Shown here: piece after piece, positions 24,494-34,749 of the stretch
Position numbering within the stretch: position 1 is the first letter of the stretch
Layout: each line of letters begins with the position of its first letter
The notes under the pieces: model-generated
Database searches by the model: none
The model's input: the letters and a program-made list of their open reading frames with translations, nothing else
What the model was told of the DNA's origin: nothing
From: Shimia_B sp038525525
GTDB taxonomy: Bacteria > Pseudomonadota > Alphaproteobacteria > Rhodobacterales > Rhodobacteraceae
DNA length: 64,000 nucleotides
Direction of reading: 5' to 3'
NCBI GenBank assembly: GCA_038525525.1
Contig: JBCBHO010000001.1
Span: 1,018,061-1,082,060 of the forward strand
Program-made: the position numbers and the translations under genes

Positions 24494-24785
24494 CATCGGC
24501 ACCGCTGCCCTGGCCGAAGCGCGGCCAACACGCCGCTTGTCTCCCGCGAACAAAGAGCCCGGAAACACGCGCCATGACCGCGCGACATGCGCCGCGGCAG
24601 TCCGTACCATGTGGCGCAGCCAGCGGTCCGCGGCGCGCTGCGGGGGCTCTTTCGGCGGGGTTTCTGCTTGACCTCGAGAGCCCCTCACTGTTGAACGGCG
24701 CGACCCTTTTGCGGCTTTAGACGCGTCCTCTGCGCGCCTACATGCTCTCAAAGCACGCGACACGAGCAGGGATGAACCGGACCCC

Positions 24786-26627
24786 ATGGACGAGCAAAAC
24801 AAGAACCTTCTTCTGGCGACGGGACTGAGCTTTCTTGTCCTGCTGGTGTGGATGGCCTTCTTCGCGCCCGAGCCCCCGCAGGACCCGGCCACCGCGCCGA
24901 GCTCCACGGCTAGCCAGACGACCACCAGCGACGGCACGGCCCCCATCGTCGCCGGCGAAAGCTCCGACGCCCCCGCGACACCCGGCTCCGTGGTGACGAG
25001 TGAAGAGGCCCGCGCCGCCGCCCTCGACGCCGCGCCACGCCTCGCCATCGACACCGCGCGCCTCGAAGGCTCCGTCTCGCTGCTTGGCGGGCGCATCGAC
25101 GATCTTCGCCTGCGCGACTACCGGGAAAGCCTCGACGACGGTGCCCCCATCGTGACGCTGCTCTCACCCGAGAATGCCGATGATGCCTATTACGCCGCCC
25201 ATGGCTGGGCCCATGGCACCGGTCTCGAGGCCAGCGACGTCCCCGGGCCGGAGACCCTCTGGCAGGCCGATGGCAACCAGACGCTCACCGTGGACACGCC
25301 CGTCACGCTCACCTGGGAGAGCCCCGCGGGCCTCGTCTTCTCCAAGACGATCTCGGTGGACGCCGATTACATGTTCACCGTCGAACAGAACGTCACCAAC
25401 CCCACCGACGCCACCGTACGCCTCGCGCCCTACGGCCTCATCCGCCGCCACGGCATCCCCGATGATCTCATGGGCTTCTTCATCCTCCACGAAGGCCTCA
25501 TCCGGATGACCGACGGCGAGCTCGGCGAGGTCAATTACGACGACATCGTCGACCTCCAGGCCGGCGAAAGCAATCGCGCCTCCTCCCGCACCATGCGCGT
25601 AGAGGAAAACGGCTGGATCGGCTTCACCGACCATTACTGGATGACGACCCTCGTGCCCGCACCGGGCACCGAATTCACCTCCACTGCGCAGATGTCGGAA
25701 AACACCGGCATCATGCAGGCGCTCACGCTCTACCCCACGCGCGACCTCGCCGCCGGGGGCACGCTCGACGCCAGCGCCCAGTTCTTCGCCGGCGCCAAGG
25801 AATGGGAGGCCATCCGTGGCTACGAGCGCGAAGCCGGCATCGACCGCTTCCTCGATTCCATCGACTGGGGCTGGTTCTTCTTCCTGACGAAGCCGATCTT
25901 CGCCCTGCTCCACTGGCTCAACGCCCTGATCGGCAACATGGGCTGGGCCATCATCGCGCTGACCCTCGTGATCAAGGCGGTGCTCTTCCCGCTGGCCTAC
26001 CGCTCCTACGCGTCCATGGCCAAGATGAAGGAGCTCCAGCCCGAGATGGAAAAGCTCAAGGAAGCTGCGGGCGATGATCGCGAGAAGCTCCAGAAAGGGA
26101 TGATGGAGCTCTACAAGAAGAACAAGGTGAACCCGGCCGCGGGCTGCCTGCCGATCCTCTTGCAGATCCCGATCTTCTTCTCGCTTTACAAGGTGATCTT
26201 CGTGACGCTGGAGCTCCGCCATGCGGAATGGTTCGGCGTCTTCGAGGATCTCTCCGCGCCTGATCCCACCTCGATCATGAACCTCTACGGCCTCCTGCCC
26301 TTCGCGGGCCCCGAGCCCGGCTCGATCGTGGCGCTCATCTTCATCGGCATCCTGCCGCTCATCCTCGGCATCTCGATGTGGCTTCAGCAGAAGCTGAACC
26401 CGGCGCCGACGGACCCGACGCAGGCCATGATCTTCGCATGGATGCCCTGGGTCTTCATGTTCATGCTGGGCACCTTCGCCTCGGGCCTCATCGTCTACTG
26501 GATCGCCAACAACCTCATCACCTTCGCGCAGCAATACCTCATCATGCGCAGCCAGGGGGTGAAGCCCGACGTCTTCGGCAATATCCGCGCGAGCTTCCGG
26601 AAGGCGGCGAAGGGCGAAGAGAAGTAA
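24786..26627 (+). CDS. yidC: Membrane protein insertase YidC
   Basis: This insertase works alone or with SecYEG to insert and fold inner-membrane proteins. The 613-residue protein has an N-terminal helix (6-25), a large periplasmic beta domain (about 80-350) after a Ser/Thr/Ala-rich linker, and five C-terminal helices (about 355-590) including GCLPILLQIPIFFSLY and NPAPTDPTQAMIFAWMP. The preceding 292-bp spacer has no supported gene. The MOSC gene starts at the base after its stop. Confidence 0.96.
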   Translation: MDEQNKNLLLATGLSFLVLLVWMAFFAPEPPQDPATAPSSTASQTTTSDGTAPIVAGESSDAPATPGSVVTSEEARAAALDAAPRLAIDTARLEGSVSLLGGRIDDLRLRDYRESLDDGAPIVTLLSPENADDAYYAAHGWAHGTGLEASDVPGPETLWQADGNQTLTVDTPVTLTWESPAGLVFSKTISVDADYMFTVEQNVTNPTDATVRLAPYGLIRRHGIPDDLMGFFILHEGLIRMTDGELGEVNYDDIVDLQAGESNRASSRTMRVEENGWIGFTDHYWMTTLVPAPGTEFTSTAQMSENTGIMQALTLYPTRDLAAGGTLDASAQFFAGAKEWEAIRGYEREAGIDRFLDSIDWGWFFFLTKPIFALLHWLNALIGNMGWAIIALTLVIKAVLFPLAYRSYASMAKMKELQPEMEKLKEAAGDDREKLQKGMMELYKKNKVNPAAGCLPILLQIPIFFSLYKVIFVTLELRHAEWFGVFEDLSAPDPTSIMNLYGLLPFAGPEPGSIVALIFIGILPLILGISMWLQQKLNPAPTDPTQAMIFAWMPWVFMFMLGTFASGLIVYWIANNLITFAQQYLIMRSQGVKPDVFGNIRASFRKAAKGEEK

Positions 26628-27386
26628 GTGGCCACGCTGGCGCACATCTTTCGGCACCCGATCAAGGCGCACGGGTCCGAAAGCCTGACCCAAGTGGAGC
26701 TCGCCGCCAATGCCACCCTGCCCTGGGACAGGGTGTGGGCTGTGGCGCATGAACACTCCGACGCCGATGGCAGCACCTGGGAGCGCTGCGGGAAATTCTC
26801 GCGCGGGGCCCATGTGCCGACCCTCATGGCCGTCACCTCCCGCCTCGATGAGGCGCGCGAAGAAATCACGCTGAGCCATCCCGAGCTCGAGGATCTCACC
26901 GCCCATCCGGACCGGGACGGCCCGGCCATCGTGGGGTGGATCGCGCGCGCCATGGGGCCCGAGGCGCGGAAACCCGCCCGCGTCGTGCGCGCACGCGCGG
27001 CCACGGAGGGCCAGGGCATGACCGACAATCCCGCGCCCTATCTCAGCCTCCTCGGCCTCTCCTCGCTGCGCGCCCTCGGGCAGCGGGCTGGCCGCCCCCT
27101 CTCGCCCCTCCGCTTTCGCGGCAATCTCTGGGTGGACGGTACCGGGCCGTGGGAAGAATTCGAATGGGTGGGCAAAAGGCTCCGCCTCGGCGGCGCGGAG
27201 CTTGTGGTCGAGGACCGCATCGACCGCTGCCGCGCCACGGAAGTGGACCCGGAAACCGGACGGCGCGACACCGACACGCTCGGTGCCTTGCGCGACGGCT
27301 GGGGCCACATCGACTTCGGCGTCTTCGCCCGGGTGGTCTCGCCCGGCCCCGTGGCCCTGGGCGACAGGCTCGAGGTGATCGGGTGA
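26628..27386 (+). CDS. MOSC-domain protein
   Basis: The 252-residue protein has the N-terminal MOSC beta-barrel followed by the MOSC core with FRGNLWVDG and the conserved Cys in IDRCRATEVDPETGRRD, the presumed sulfur or molybdopterin-binding residue. Family members transfer or bind sulfur around molybdenum cofactor. It begins with GTG directly after yidC and overlaps engB by GTGA. In many Rhodobacterales such a gene sits between yidC and engB (recollection, not checked). Confidence 0.87.
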   Translation: MATLAHIFRHPIKAHGSESLTQVELAANATLPWDRVWAVAHEHSDADGSTWERCGKFSRGAHVPTLMAVTSRLDEAREEITLSHPELEDLTAHPDRDGPAIVGWIARAMGPEARKPARVVRARAATEGQGMTDNPAPYLSLLGLSSLRALGQRAGRPLSPLRFRGNLWVDGTGPWEEFEWVGKRLRLGGAELVVEDRIDRCRATEVDPETGRRDTDTLGALRDGWGHIDFGVFARVVSPGPVALGDRLEVIG

Positions 27387-28030
27387 GTTTGCCCTTCCCG
27401 CTGGCAGAGGTCGAGGACGCGCCAACGCGCGAGGCCGGGCGCAAGCTCTTCGCGCGGCCCACGGAGTTCGTGAAAGGCGTCGTCACCATGGATGGCCTGC
27501 CGCCCGGCGACCGGGTGGAGGTCTGCTTTGCCGGGCGCTCGAACGTGGGCAAAAGCTCCCTCATCAATGCGCTGACCGGCCAAAAGGGCCTCGCGCGTGC
27601 CTCCAACACGCCCGGGCGCACGCAGGAGATCAACTTCTTCTCGCTCGAAGACCGCTACCTCGTGGACCTTCCGGGCTACGGCTTTGCCAACGCTCCGGTG
27701 GCAGTGGTGGAAAAATGGCAGCGGCTGCTGAAATCCTACCTCCAGGGCCGGGTGAACCTGCGCCGCGCCTTCGTGCTCATCGATGCGCGCCACGGTGTGA
27801 AGCCCGTGGATGCGGAGATCATGGCTCTCCTCGACAGCGCGGCGGTGACGTTTCAGGTGGTGCTGACGAAGGCCGACAAGAACAAGGCCAGCCAGACAGA
27901 GACGGTGCTGGCGCAGGTGCGCGAAAAGCTCTCGAAGCATCCGGCGGCCTTTCCGGAGCTCGTGCTCACCTCGTCGGAGAAGGGCGAGGGCCTCGACACC
28001 CTGCGCGCGATCATCGCCACGCTTGCCTGA
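27383..28030 (+). CDS. engB: Ribosome biogenesis GTP-binding protein EngB (YihA/YsxC)
   Basis: This essential GTPase acts in 50S maturation. The 215-residue protein has the G1 motif GRSNVGKSSL, G2 NTPGRTQEINFF, G3 DLPGYG, and G4 TKADK near residue 155. I chose the GTG at 27383 because it overlaps the MOSC stop and gives the right length; the next Met is 35 residues in, closer to the GTPase core but shortening the N-terminus. Confidence 0.92.
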   Translation: MSLPFPLAEVEDAPTREAGRKLFARPTEFVKGVVTMDGLPPGDRVEVCFAGRSNVGKSSLINALTGQKGLARASNTPGRTQEINFFSLEDRYLVDLPGYGFANAPVAVVEKWQRLLKSYLQGRVNLRRAFVLIDARHGVKPVDAEIMALLDSAAVTFQVVLTKADKNKASQTETVLAQVREKLSKHPAAFPELVLTSSEKGEGLDTLRAIIATLA

Positions 28031-28078
28031 GAGGCGTTAACTCGCGCCTCCAGCCCCTTCGCAGGAGCCTTTCCGCGC

Positions 28079-28813
28079 TCAGACGTGCTGACCCGCGTTC
28101 ACCTCGATCTCGGTGCCCGTGACGTAGCTCGAGGCATCGGTGCAGAGAAACCAGATGACATCGGCGACCTCCGATGGCTGTCCGAGGCGCCGGAGCGGCA
28201 GGCGCTCCACGATCTTCTCGGTCCCCGGCGACAGGATCGATGTCTCCACCTCCCCGGGCGCGATGGCATTCACGCGCACACCGAGCGGCCCGAAATCATG
28301 GGCCATTTCGCGGGTGAGTGCGGCGAGCGCCGCTTTGGAAGTCGCGTAGGCCGCGCCTGCGAAGGGGTGCACCCGTGCGCCCGCGATGGAGGTGACATTG
28401 ACCACCGCGCCCTTCGTGGCCGCCAATTCCTCCTGAAGCCCCCGCGCGAGGACGACCGAGGCAAAGAAATTCACGTGGAAGACATGGCCCCACGTGCGCA
28501 GGTCGGTATTGAGCGTGGTGAGCCGCGCGCCGTCCTCGCCCTTGGGCGAGATGCCCGCGTTATTGACGAGCGCGTCGAGCTTTCCGTCGACCTTCCCGCG
28601 GACCTCCTCGATGGCCTCGATCGTCTGGTTCGGGTCCGCGAGGTCCACCTGGATGTGGTTTTCCTCTCCGCCGGGCCAGGGGCAGCGCGGATCGAAAGCC
28701 ATGCGCGAGCAGGTGAGGACGCGCCAGCCCTCCGCCGAGAACCGCTTCACCGTGGCGTGGCCGATCCCACGGCTCGCGCCGGTGAGCAGCAGGGTTTTCT
28801 GACGATCGGGCAT
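28079..28813 (-). CDS. Short-chain dehydrogenase/reductase
   Basis: The 244-residue NAD(P)-dependent oxidoreductase has the Rossmann motif TGASRGIGHA (12-21), NNAG near 85, and the catalytic Ser-Tyr-Lys set in VTSIAG and AAYATSKAAL. The length is typical of classical SDRs. The substrate cannot be predicted. It is convergent with engB and divergent from argB. Confidence 0.9.
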   Translation of the reverse strand: MPDRQKTLLLTGASRGIGHATVKRFSAEGWRVLTCSRMAFDPRCPWPGGEENHIQVDLADPNQTIEAIEEVRGKVDGKLDALVNNAGISPKGEDGARLTTLNTDLRTWGHVFHVNFFASVVLARGLQEELAATKGAVVNVTSIAGARVHPFAGAAYATSKAALAALTREMAHDFGPLGVRVNAIAPGEVETSILSPGTEKIVERLPLRRLGQPSEVADVIWFLCTDASSYVTGTEIEVNAGQHV

Positions 28814-28881
28814 GATGCCGAAGTCTCATCCAAAACACCATGGTTGGCAACGGCTGGCCGGAAGGCTAGGACACGCGCGCC

Positions 28882-29748
28882 ATGAAGCAGCGTGATGACA
28901 TGAACAGAGACTGGATCGCCACCGCCCGGACGCTTTCGCAAGCGCTCCCCTACCTGCAGCGCTACGACGAGGCCATCGTCGTCATCAAGCTCGGCGGCCA
29001 CGCCATGGGCTCCGACGAGGCCATGGCAAGCTTCGCCCGCGACGTGGTGCTCATGCAGCAGGTCGGCGTGAACCCGGTCATCGTCCACGGCGGCGGTCCC
29101 ATGATCAACGAGATGCTCGCGAAACTCGGCGTGGAGAGCACCTTCGTGGGCGGCAAGCGCGTCACCGATGCCGCCACCGTGGAGGTGGTGGAGATGGTGC
29201 TCTCGGGCCTCGTGAACAAGCGCATCGTGCAGGCGATCGCGGCCCAGGGCGGGCGCGCCGTCGGGCTTTCGGGCAAGGACGCGCGGCTCATCACCTGCGA
29301 CGCCGCCGCGCCGGAGCTCGGCCTCGTGGGCGAGCCCTCCGAGATCGACACGTCGCTTCTCACCACGCTCTTCGAGGGTGACATGATCCCCGTCATCGCG
29401 CCGCTCGGCGCGGGCCGGGGCGGCGAGACGATGAACATCAACGGCGACACCGCCGCCGGCGCCATTGCCGCGGCCCTCGCAGCCGATCGTCTCCTGCTTC
29501 TGACCGACGTGGCGGGCGTGAAGGGCGCCGACGACATGGTCCTGACGGACCTCAAGACCTCGCAGATCCGCACCATGGTCGCAGAGGGCACCATCGCAGG
29601 CGGCATGATCCCCAAGACCGAGACCTGCATCGCCGCGCTCGAAGGCGGGGTGCGGGCGGCCGTCATCCTCGACGGGCGCGCCCCGCAGGCCTGCCTCCTC
29701 GAGCTCTTCACCGACCACGGCGCGGGCACCCTCATCCGCGCGGATTGA
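28882..29748 (+). CDS. argB: Acetylglutamate kinase
   Basis: This enzyme phosphorylates N-acetylglutamate in the second step of arginine synthesis. The 288-residue protein has KLGGHAMG and the substrate loop HGGGPMIN, then NINGDTAAGAIA and LLLLTDVAGVKG. Family arginine-feedback residues near the N-terminus appear present (helix DWIATARTLSQALPYLQRY), so arginine inhibition is likely. A second in-frame ATG lies at 28900. Confidence 0.95.
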   Translation: MKQRDDMNRDWIATARTLSQALPYLQRYDEAIVVIKLGGHAMGSDEAMASFARDVVLMQQVGVNPVIVHGGGPMINEMLAKLGVESTFVGGKRVTDAATVEVVEMVLSGLVNKRIVQAIAAQGGRAVGLSGKDARLITCDAAAPELGLVGEPSEIDTSLLTTLFEGDMIPVIAPLGAGRGGETMNINGDTAAGAIAAALAADRLLLLTDVAGVKGADDMVLTDLKTSQIRTMVAEGTIAGGMIPKTETCIAALEGGVRAAVILDGRAPQACLLELFTDHGAGTLIRAD

Positions 29749-29814
29749 CCACGGCAAGCCGTGCTTGCCCGCCGGCCCTGCCTGCGCCTAGGGTTCCGGC
29801 GGGGAGGGGCATGG

Positions 29815-30450
29815 ATGACACGCCACGACAAGGACCAGCTCGACGCGGCGCTCGCGCGGCACGGGCTGCGCGTGACCGGTGGCTTTCGGCCCACGCCGGA
29901 CGACCGTATCGATGCCGCTTCCCTCGCCCTCGTGAGCCCTGGCGCCGCCTTCTGGGGTCACTTTTCGAGAAGTCCTGAATACCGGGACGGCGCGCGCGAC
30001 CCGCTTGACCGCTGGAGCGCGCGCGTCCTTGGCGCACTTGCCGACGTCTTTGGCGCGGTGGCGCATTTCCCCTTCGGACCGACGCCGGGCCCGTTCCTTG
30101 CCTGGGCGCGGCGCAGCGGTGCGGCGTGGCCGTCGCCCGTCGCGCTCCACGTGACCGAAAGCATGGGGCTCGACACGTCCTACCGGGGCGCGCTCGCGCT
30201 CCCCTTCGACATCGCATTCCGCACTGGAACGTCGCCATGCGAGGGCTGCACGCGGCCCTGCCTCACGGCTTGCCCCGCCGGGGCCTTGGGCGGCGGAGGC
30301 TACGACGTGGCGCGATGCCAGGACTACCTCCGCGCAACCCCGGATCGCGCCTGCCGGCAGTCCGGCTGCCTCGTGCGCCGGGCCTGCCCGGCCTCGCTCG
30401 GCCAGCCGCCCGCGCAAGCACGCTTTCACATGGCCGCGTTCCTCTCATGA
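29815..30450 (+). CDS. Ferredoxin-like protein with two Cys clusters (QueG-like region)
   Basis: The 211-residue protein has a C-terminal region with CEGCTRPCLTACP and a second set CQDYLRATPDRAC-x5-C-x5-CP, enough for two [4Fe-4S] clusters, as in the iron-sulfur part of epoxyqueuosine reductase-like proteins. The N-terminal two-thirds lacks a cobalamin signature I can see. The function is unknown. A GGGGAGGGG lies before the ATG at 29815. It overlaps the next gene by ATGA. Confidence 0.78.
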   Translation: MTRHDKDQLDAALARHGLRVTGGFRPTPDDRIDAASLALVSPGAAFWGHFSRSPEYRDGARDPLDRWSARVLGALADVFGAVAHFPFGPTPGPFLAWARRSGAAWPSPVALHVTESMGLDTSYRGALALPFDIAFRTGTSPCEGCTRPCLTACPAGALGGGGYDVARCQDYLRATPDRACRQSGCLVRRACPASLGQPPAQARFHMAAFLS

Positions 30451-30932
30451 AGACCCTCATCATCATGCGGCACGCGAAATCGAGCTGGTCGGACCCGGGC
30501 GCTCGCGACATCGAGCGGCCACTCAACGCCCGCGGCAGACGCTCCGCGCAGGCGCTAGGCGAATGGTTGCGCTTCGGTGGATTCCAGCCTGACCTCGTGC
30601 TCTGTTCAACCGCCGTTCGAACGGCGGAGACATGGGCCGGCCTCGGGCTCGACGCGGAGGTGCGCTATCTGCCGGAGCTCTACCATGCTGCACCCGGAGT
30701 CTACCTCGATGCGTTTCGTAATGCGTCCGGGCGCTGCGTGATGGTCTTGGGGCACAATCCCGGGATCGCGGCCTTTGCCAGCGAGATCCTCGCAGCGCCG
30801 CCCAGTCACGCGCGGTTCGACGCATATCCGACCGGGGCGACGCTCGTGGCCGATTACGACGGAGACTGGCCGCAGCTCTCCGCCGGGCGTGCCACCGTGC
30901 GGGCCTTCACCGTGCCGCGTGATCTTACCTGA
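30447..30932 (+). CDS. SixA-like histidine phosphatase
   Basis: The 161-residue protein has the RHG-type motif IIMRHAKSSW near the start, the second Arg in the STAVRTAETW segment, and GHNPGIAAF with the second His. This is the branch containing SixA, which dephosphorylates histidine phosphotransfer domains. The substrate here is unknown. It is translated from an ATGA overlap with the ferredoxin-like gene. Confidence 0.88.
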   Translation: MKTLIIMRHAKSSWSDPGARDIERPLNARGRRSAQALGEWLRFGGFQPDLVLCSTAVRTAETWAGLGLDAEVRYLPELYHAAPGVYLDAFRNASGRCVMVLGHNPGIAAFASEILAAPPSHARFDAYPTGATLVADYDGDWPQLSAGRATVRAFTVPRDLT

Positions 30933-30940
30933 CAGCGTCA

Positions 30941-30960
30941 AAGCCGCCTCGAGGCGGCTT
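30941..30960. terminator. Palindromic terminator-like element between sixA-like gene and bztD
   Basis: AAGCCGCCTC and GAGGCGGCTT form a perfect 20-bp palindrome in the convergent spacer. It lacks a good T-tract, so termination would be weak. Confidence 0.6.
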
Positions 30961-30995
30961 CGAAATCCCATGAGGGCCTTTGAAGTCCCCTTGGC

Positions 30996-31802
<807 letters not shown>

Positions 31803-31839
31803 GTTGTACTCCCTGTGCCCTGGCGCGCCGCCGGGCCGC

Positions 31840-33390
31840 TTATCTGTGATCGGTCGCCAGCTCGCGCTCGAGCCACTGCGAATATTGCGAAATGCCGTAG
31901 CAGACGACGAAGAAGAGGAGCGCCGCAAAGCCGAACGCCTCCCAGTAGATCCCCGCCCAGTCGGCGGAACCCAAGATCGGGCCGCGGATCGCGCCCACGA
32001 GGTCAAACATCGAGATGACCGAGACGAGCGTGGTATCCTTGAAGAGGCCCACCGCCACGTTCACGATCCCGGGGATCGAGATCTTCAGAGCCTGCGGCAG
32101 GATGATGAGCCGCGTGGCCTGCCCGTAATCGAGGCCCAGGCTGTCGGCCGCCTCGTACTGCCCGCGCGGCAGTGCCGCGAGGCCGCCGCGGATCACCTCG
32201 GCGATATAGGCCGCCGCGAACATCGTGATCATGATGATCACGCGCAGCACGAGGTCGATGTTGCTCTCCGGCGGGAAGAAATAGGCCAGCACCACGTTCG
32301 CCACGAAGAGCAGCGTGATGAGCGGCACGCCGCGGATGAACTCGATGAAGACGACGCAGACGCCCTTGATGAAGGGCAGCGAGGATTGCCGCCCAAGCGC
32401 CAAGAGGATGCCCAGCGGGATCGAGAGCGACACGCAGACCGTGCCGAGGATCATGTTGAGCATGAAGCCCCCGAGATCGCGGGAGGCCACGGCCTCGAGC
32501 TCGATCGGGATGATCCCGTTGAGCGCGCCGGCGAGGGGCCCGGCCACGAAGTTCAGCGCCAAGAAGAGGAAGGCGATGGTCGTGACCGTGGAGAGAAGCA
32601 GGCCGCGCTCCGCGCTCTGCCAGACAGCATAGGCGGTGAAGATGCCCATGGGGATAAAGGTGACCGCCACGAAGGCCGCCATGACGTAGAAGAGGACCGC
32701 GCCGATCATGCCGCCCGTGCCGCCGCCCTCGGCAAAGCCGCTGGCGAGGCCCCAGAGATTGAGCCCGCCCACGGCGAGCCAATACGCAAGGAGCAGGCCG
32801 GTCGCGCCGCCCACGACGAGGCCGAGCCCCGACCGCGCGCCATCGGGAAGGCCGGCGATGACCTTCGGCACGAAGTAGGCCGCGATGAGCAGGCCCAAGA
32901 TCGCGATCGAGAGCCAGAGGGTCCCGCCCCAGATCAGCCAATAGGCGAAGAAGGGGTAGAGTGCGGTGCCGATCAGCGTCTGCCGCGGCACGTATTGCGA
33001 GAAGAGCACTGGCACCGCGCAGACGAAGAGCAGAACGAAGGCCAGAAGCGGCCGCCAATACTGCTCCGACGGATAGGCGATACCAAAGAGCATCTGGTTC
33101 CCGCGTTCCTGCAGCACGCTGAAGCAGGCTGCATTCATGCCCTCGAGGACCTCGCGGCACTCGGCGAGGCTCGACGTGCCGTAGGCGGCGTTGGCGAACC
33201 ACGGATAGACGCTCACGGCGATCCACACGATGAAGACGATCGACAGGATCGTCAGCACCGAGTTGACCACGCCTGAGAAGAGGTTCTCGCGGAGCCATTT
33301 CACCGCGCCGGCCTCGCGCGCCGGGGGCGGGGCGGGCTCGATGAAGGTCTTGCGGACGAAGCCTACGGATTGGGAATGCGTATCGCTCAT
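31840..33390 (-). CDS. bztC: Amino-acid ABC transporter permease (BztC/AapM-type)
   Basis: This inner-membrane permease has the HisM-type C-terminal fold (about 300-505), with AYIAEVIRGGLAALPRGQYEAADSLGLDYGQATRLIILPQAL, the site that contacts the ATPase. The 516-residue chain is longer than the roughly 430 residues I recall for R. capsulatus BztC. The extra part is N-terminal and central membrane helices. It follows bztB by 4 bp. Confidence 0.92.
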   Translation of the reverse strand: MSDTHSQSVGFVRKTFIEPAPPPAREAGAVKWLRENLFSGVVNSVLTILSIVFIVWIAVSVYPWFANAAYGTSSLAECREVLEGMNAACFSVLQERGNQMLFGIAYPSEQYWRPLLAFVLLFVCAVPVLFSQYVPRQTLIGTALYPFFAYWLIWGGTLWLSIAILGLLIAAYFVPKVIAGLPDGARSGLGLVVGGATGLLLAYWLAVGGLNLWGLASGFAEGGGTGGMIGAVLFYVMAAFVAVTFIPMGIFTAYAVWQSAERGLLLSTVTTIAFLFLALNFVAGPLAGALNGIIPIELEAVASRDLGGFMLNMILGTVCVSLSIPLGILLALGRQSSLPFIKGVCVVFIEFIRGVPLITLLFVANVVLAYFFPPESNIDLVLRVIIMITMFAAAYIAEVIRGGLAALPRGQYEAADSLGLDYGQATRLIILPQALKISIPGIVNVAVGLFKDTTLVSVISMFDLVGAIRGPILGSADWAGIYWEAFGFAALLFFVVCYGISQYSQWLERELATDHR

Positions 33391-33394
33391 GGGA

Positions 33395-34633
33395 TCAACG
33401 CTCCTTCAGCTTCACGGAGTTGTTGTAGACGTTCATGATCGCAGAGATCGCGAGGCTCACGAGCAGGTAGAACAGCATCAAAAGCAGGATCGCCTCGATC
33501 GCACGGCCCGTCTGGTTGAGGGTGATGCCCCCGAGCGTGCCGGTGATGTCCATGTAGCCCACGGCGATGGCGAGCGAGGAGTTCTTCGTGATGTTGAGAT
33601 ACTGCGAGATGAGCGGCGGGATGATGACGCGCAGCGCCTGCGGCAGGATCACGAGGTTCATGATCCGCCCGGGGCGCAGGCCCAGCGCACCGGCGGCCTC
33701 GGTCTGACCCTTTGATATGGCCATGATGCCGGCGCGCACGTTCTCGGCGATGAAGGCGCCGGTATAGATCGCCAGCGCAAACCAGAGCGCGATGAGCGAC
33801 AGGCGCAGGTGCACCCCGCCCTGGAAGTTGAAGCCGCGCAGTTCCGGCGTCTCGAGCGAGACCGGGCTGCCGAGCAGGAAGAAGGCCAGCACCGGCGGCA
33901 CGATCAGGATCGCCAGCGAAGGCCAGCCCGTGGGGAGCATCCGCCCGGTATCGTAGAGAAGCTTCTTGGCGTAGCGGCGGTAGACGAAGATGCCCACGAG
34001 GCTGAGCACGCACACGATCCAGAAAATCGTGGAGCCAGCCCCGTTGATGAAGGACGGCGCGTAGACGCCGCGGTTGGTGAAGGCGAAGAGCCCGAGCCAC
34101 ATCTCCGCATCCGGCGTTTCGCCTCGGAAGGCGCGCGGCTGCGGGAAGGCGTTCGACATCGCCAGGAAAATGATGAGGATCCAGATCAGGACCGGCACGT
34201 TGCGGAACGCCTCGACATAGACGCTCATAAGCCGGGCCACGATCCAGTTGTTGGAGAGCCGCAAGACACCGGCGACCACGCCGAGGATCGTCGCCGTCAC
34301 ACAGGCGAGGAAGGCCACGATCAGCGTGTTGATCGCACCCACGATCGAGGCGCGGGCATGGGTCGATTGCGAGTCGTATTCGATGGGGCGCTGGTTGATG
34401 TCGTAGCCCGCGGGTTCCGCGAGGAACGCCCAGGAGATATTGAGGCCAGCCTCCTCCAGGTTCGCGATCAGGTTGGACACGAGGTAGCTGATCGACAGGA
34501 TCAGCAACACGAGCGCGATGAACTGGAACGTGTAGGAGCGGTAGCGCGTGTCGTTGAGCAGCATGCCCAGCTTGAAGCCCGAGGGGGCTCCGCCACGGCC
34601 GCTATCGAGACGCTCTTCGGAAATCGTGGACAT
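33395..34633 (-). CDS. bztB: Amino-acid ABC transporter permease (BztB/AapQ-type)
   Basis: This is the first of two permease subunits. The 412-residue protein has an N-terminal region with one helix and a soluble loop, and a HisM-type core carrying AENVRAGIMAISKGQTEAAGALGLRPGRIMNLVILPQALRV, the ATPase-coupling EAA loop. It should dimerise with BztC. A hairpin lies between the binding-protein gene and this one. Confidence 0.93.
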   Translation of the reverse strand: MSTISEERLDSGRGGAPSGFKLGMLLNDTRYRSYTFQFIALVLLILSISYLVSNLIANLEEAGLNISWAFLAEPAGYDINQRPIEYDSQSTHARASIVGAINTLIVAFLACVTATILGVVAGVLRLSNNWIVARLMSVYVEAFRNVPVLIWILIIFLAMSNAFPQPRAFRGETPDAEMWLGLFAFTNRGVYAPSFINGAGSTIFWIVCVLSLVGIFVYRRYAKKLLYDTGRMLPTGWPSLAILIVPPVLAFFLLGSPVSLETPELRGFNFQGGVHLRLSLIALWFALAIYTGAFIAENVRAGIMAISKGQTEAAGALGLRPGRIMNLVILPQALRVIIPPLISQYLNITKNSSLAIAVGYMDITGTLGGITLNQTGRAIEAILLLMLFYLLVSLAISAIMNVYNNSVKLKER

Positions 34634-34711
34634 GGTCGTCCTCTGCTGGCTGGGGGGCCTCTCCGGCGCTTGTCGCGCTCTGCCAATGCCCCTCGCTTAT
34701 TCTGGATGTGA

Positions 34712-34738
34712 AAAGGGCGCGGGGTGACCGCGCCCTTT
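34712..34738 (-). terminator. Attenuator or mRNA-stabilising hairpin after bztA
   Basis: The 11-bp stem AAAGGGCGCGG (34712-34722) pairs with 34728-34738 and ends in TTTT on the minus strand. Such a hairpin after the binding-protein gene usually gives more binding protein than permease. Confidence 0.75.
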
Positions 34739-34749
34739 CCTGGATGTCC

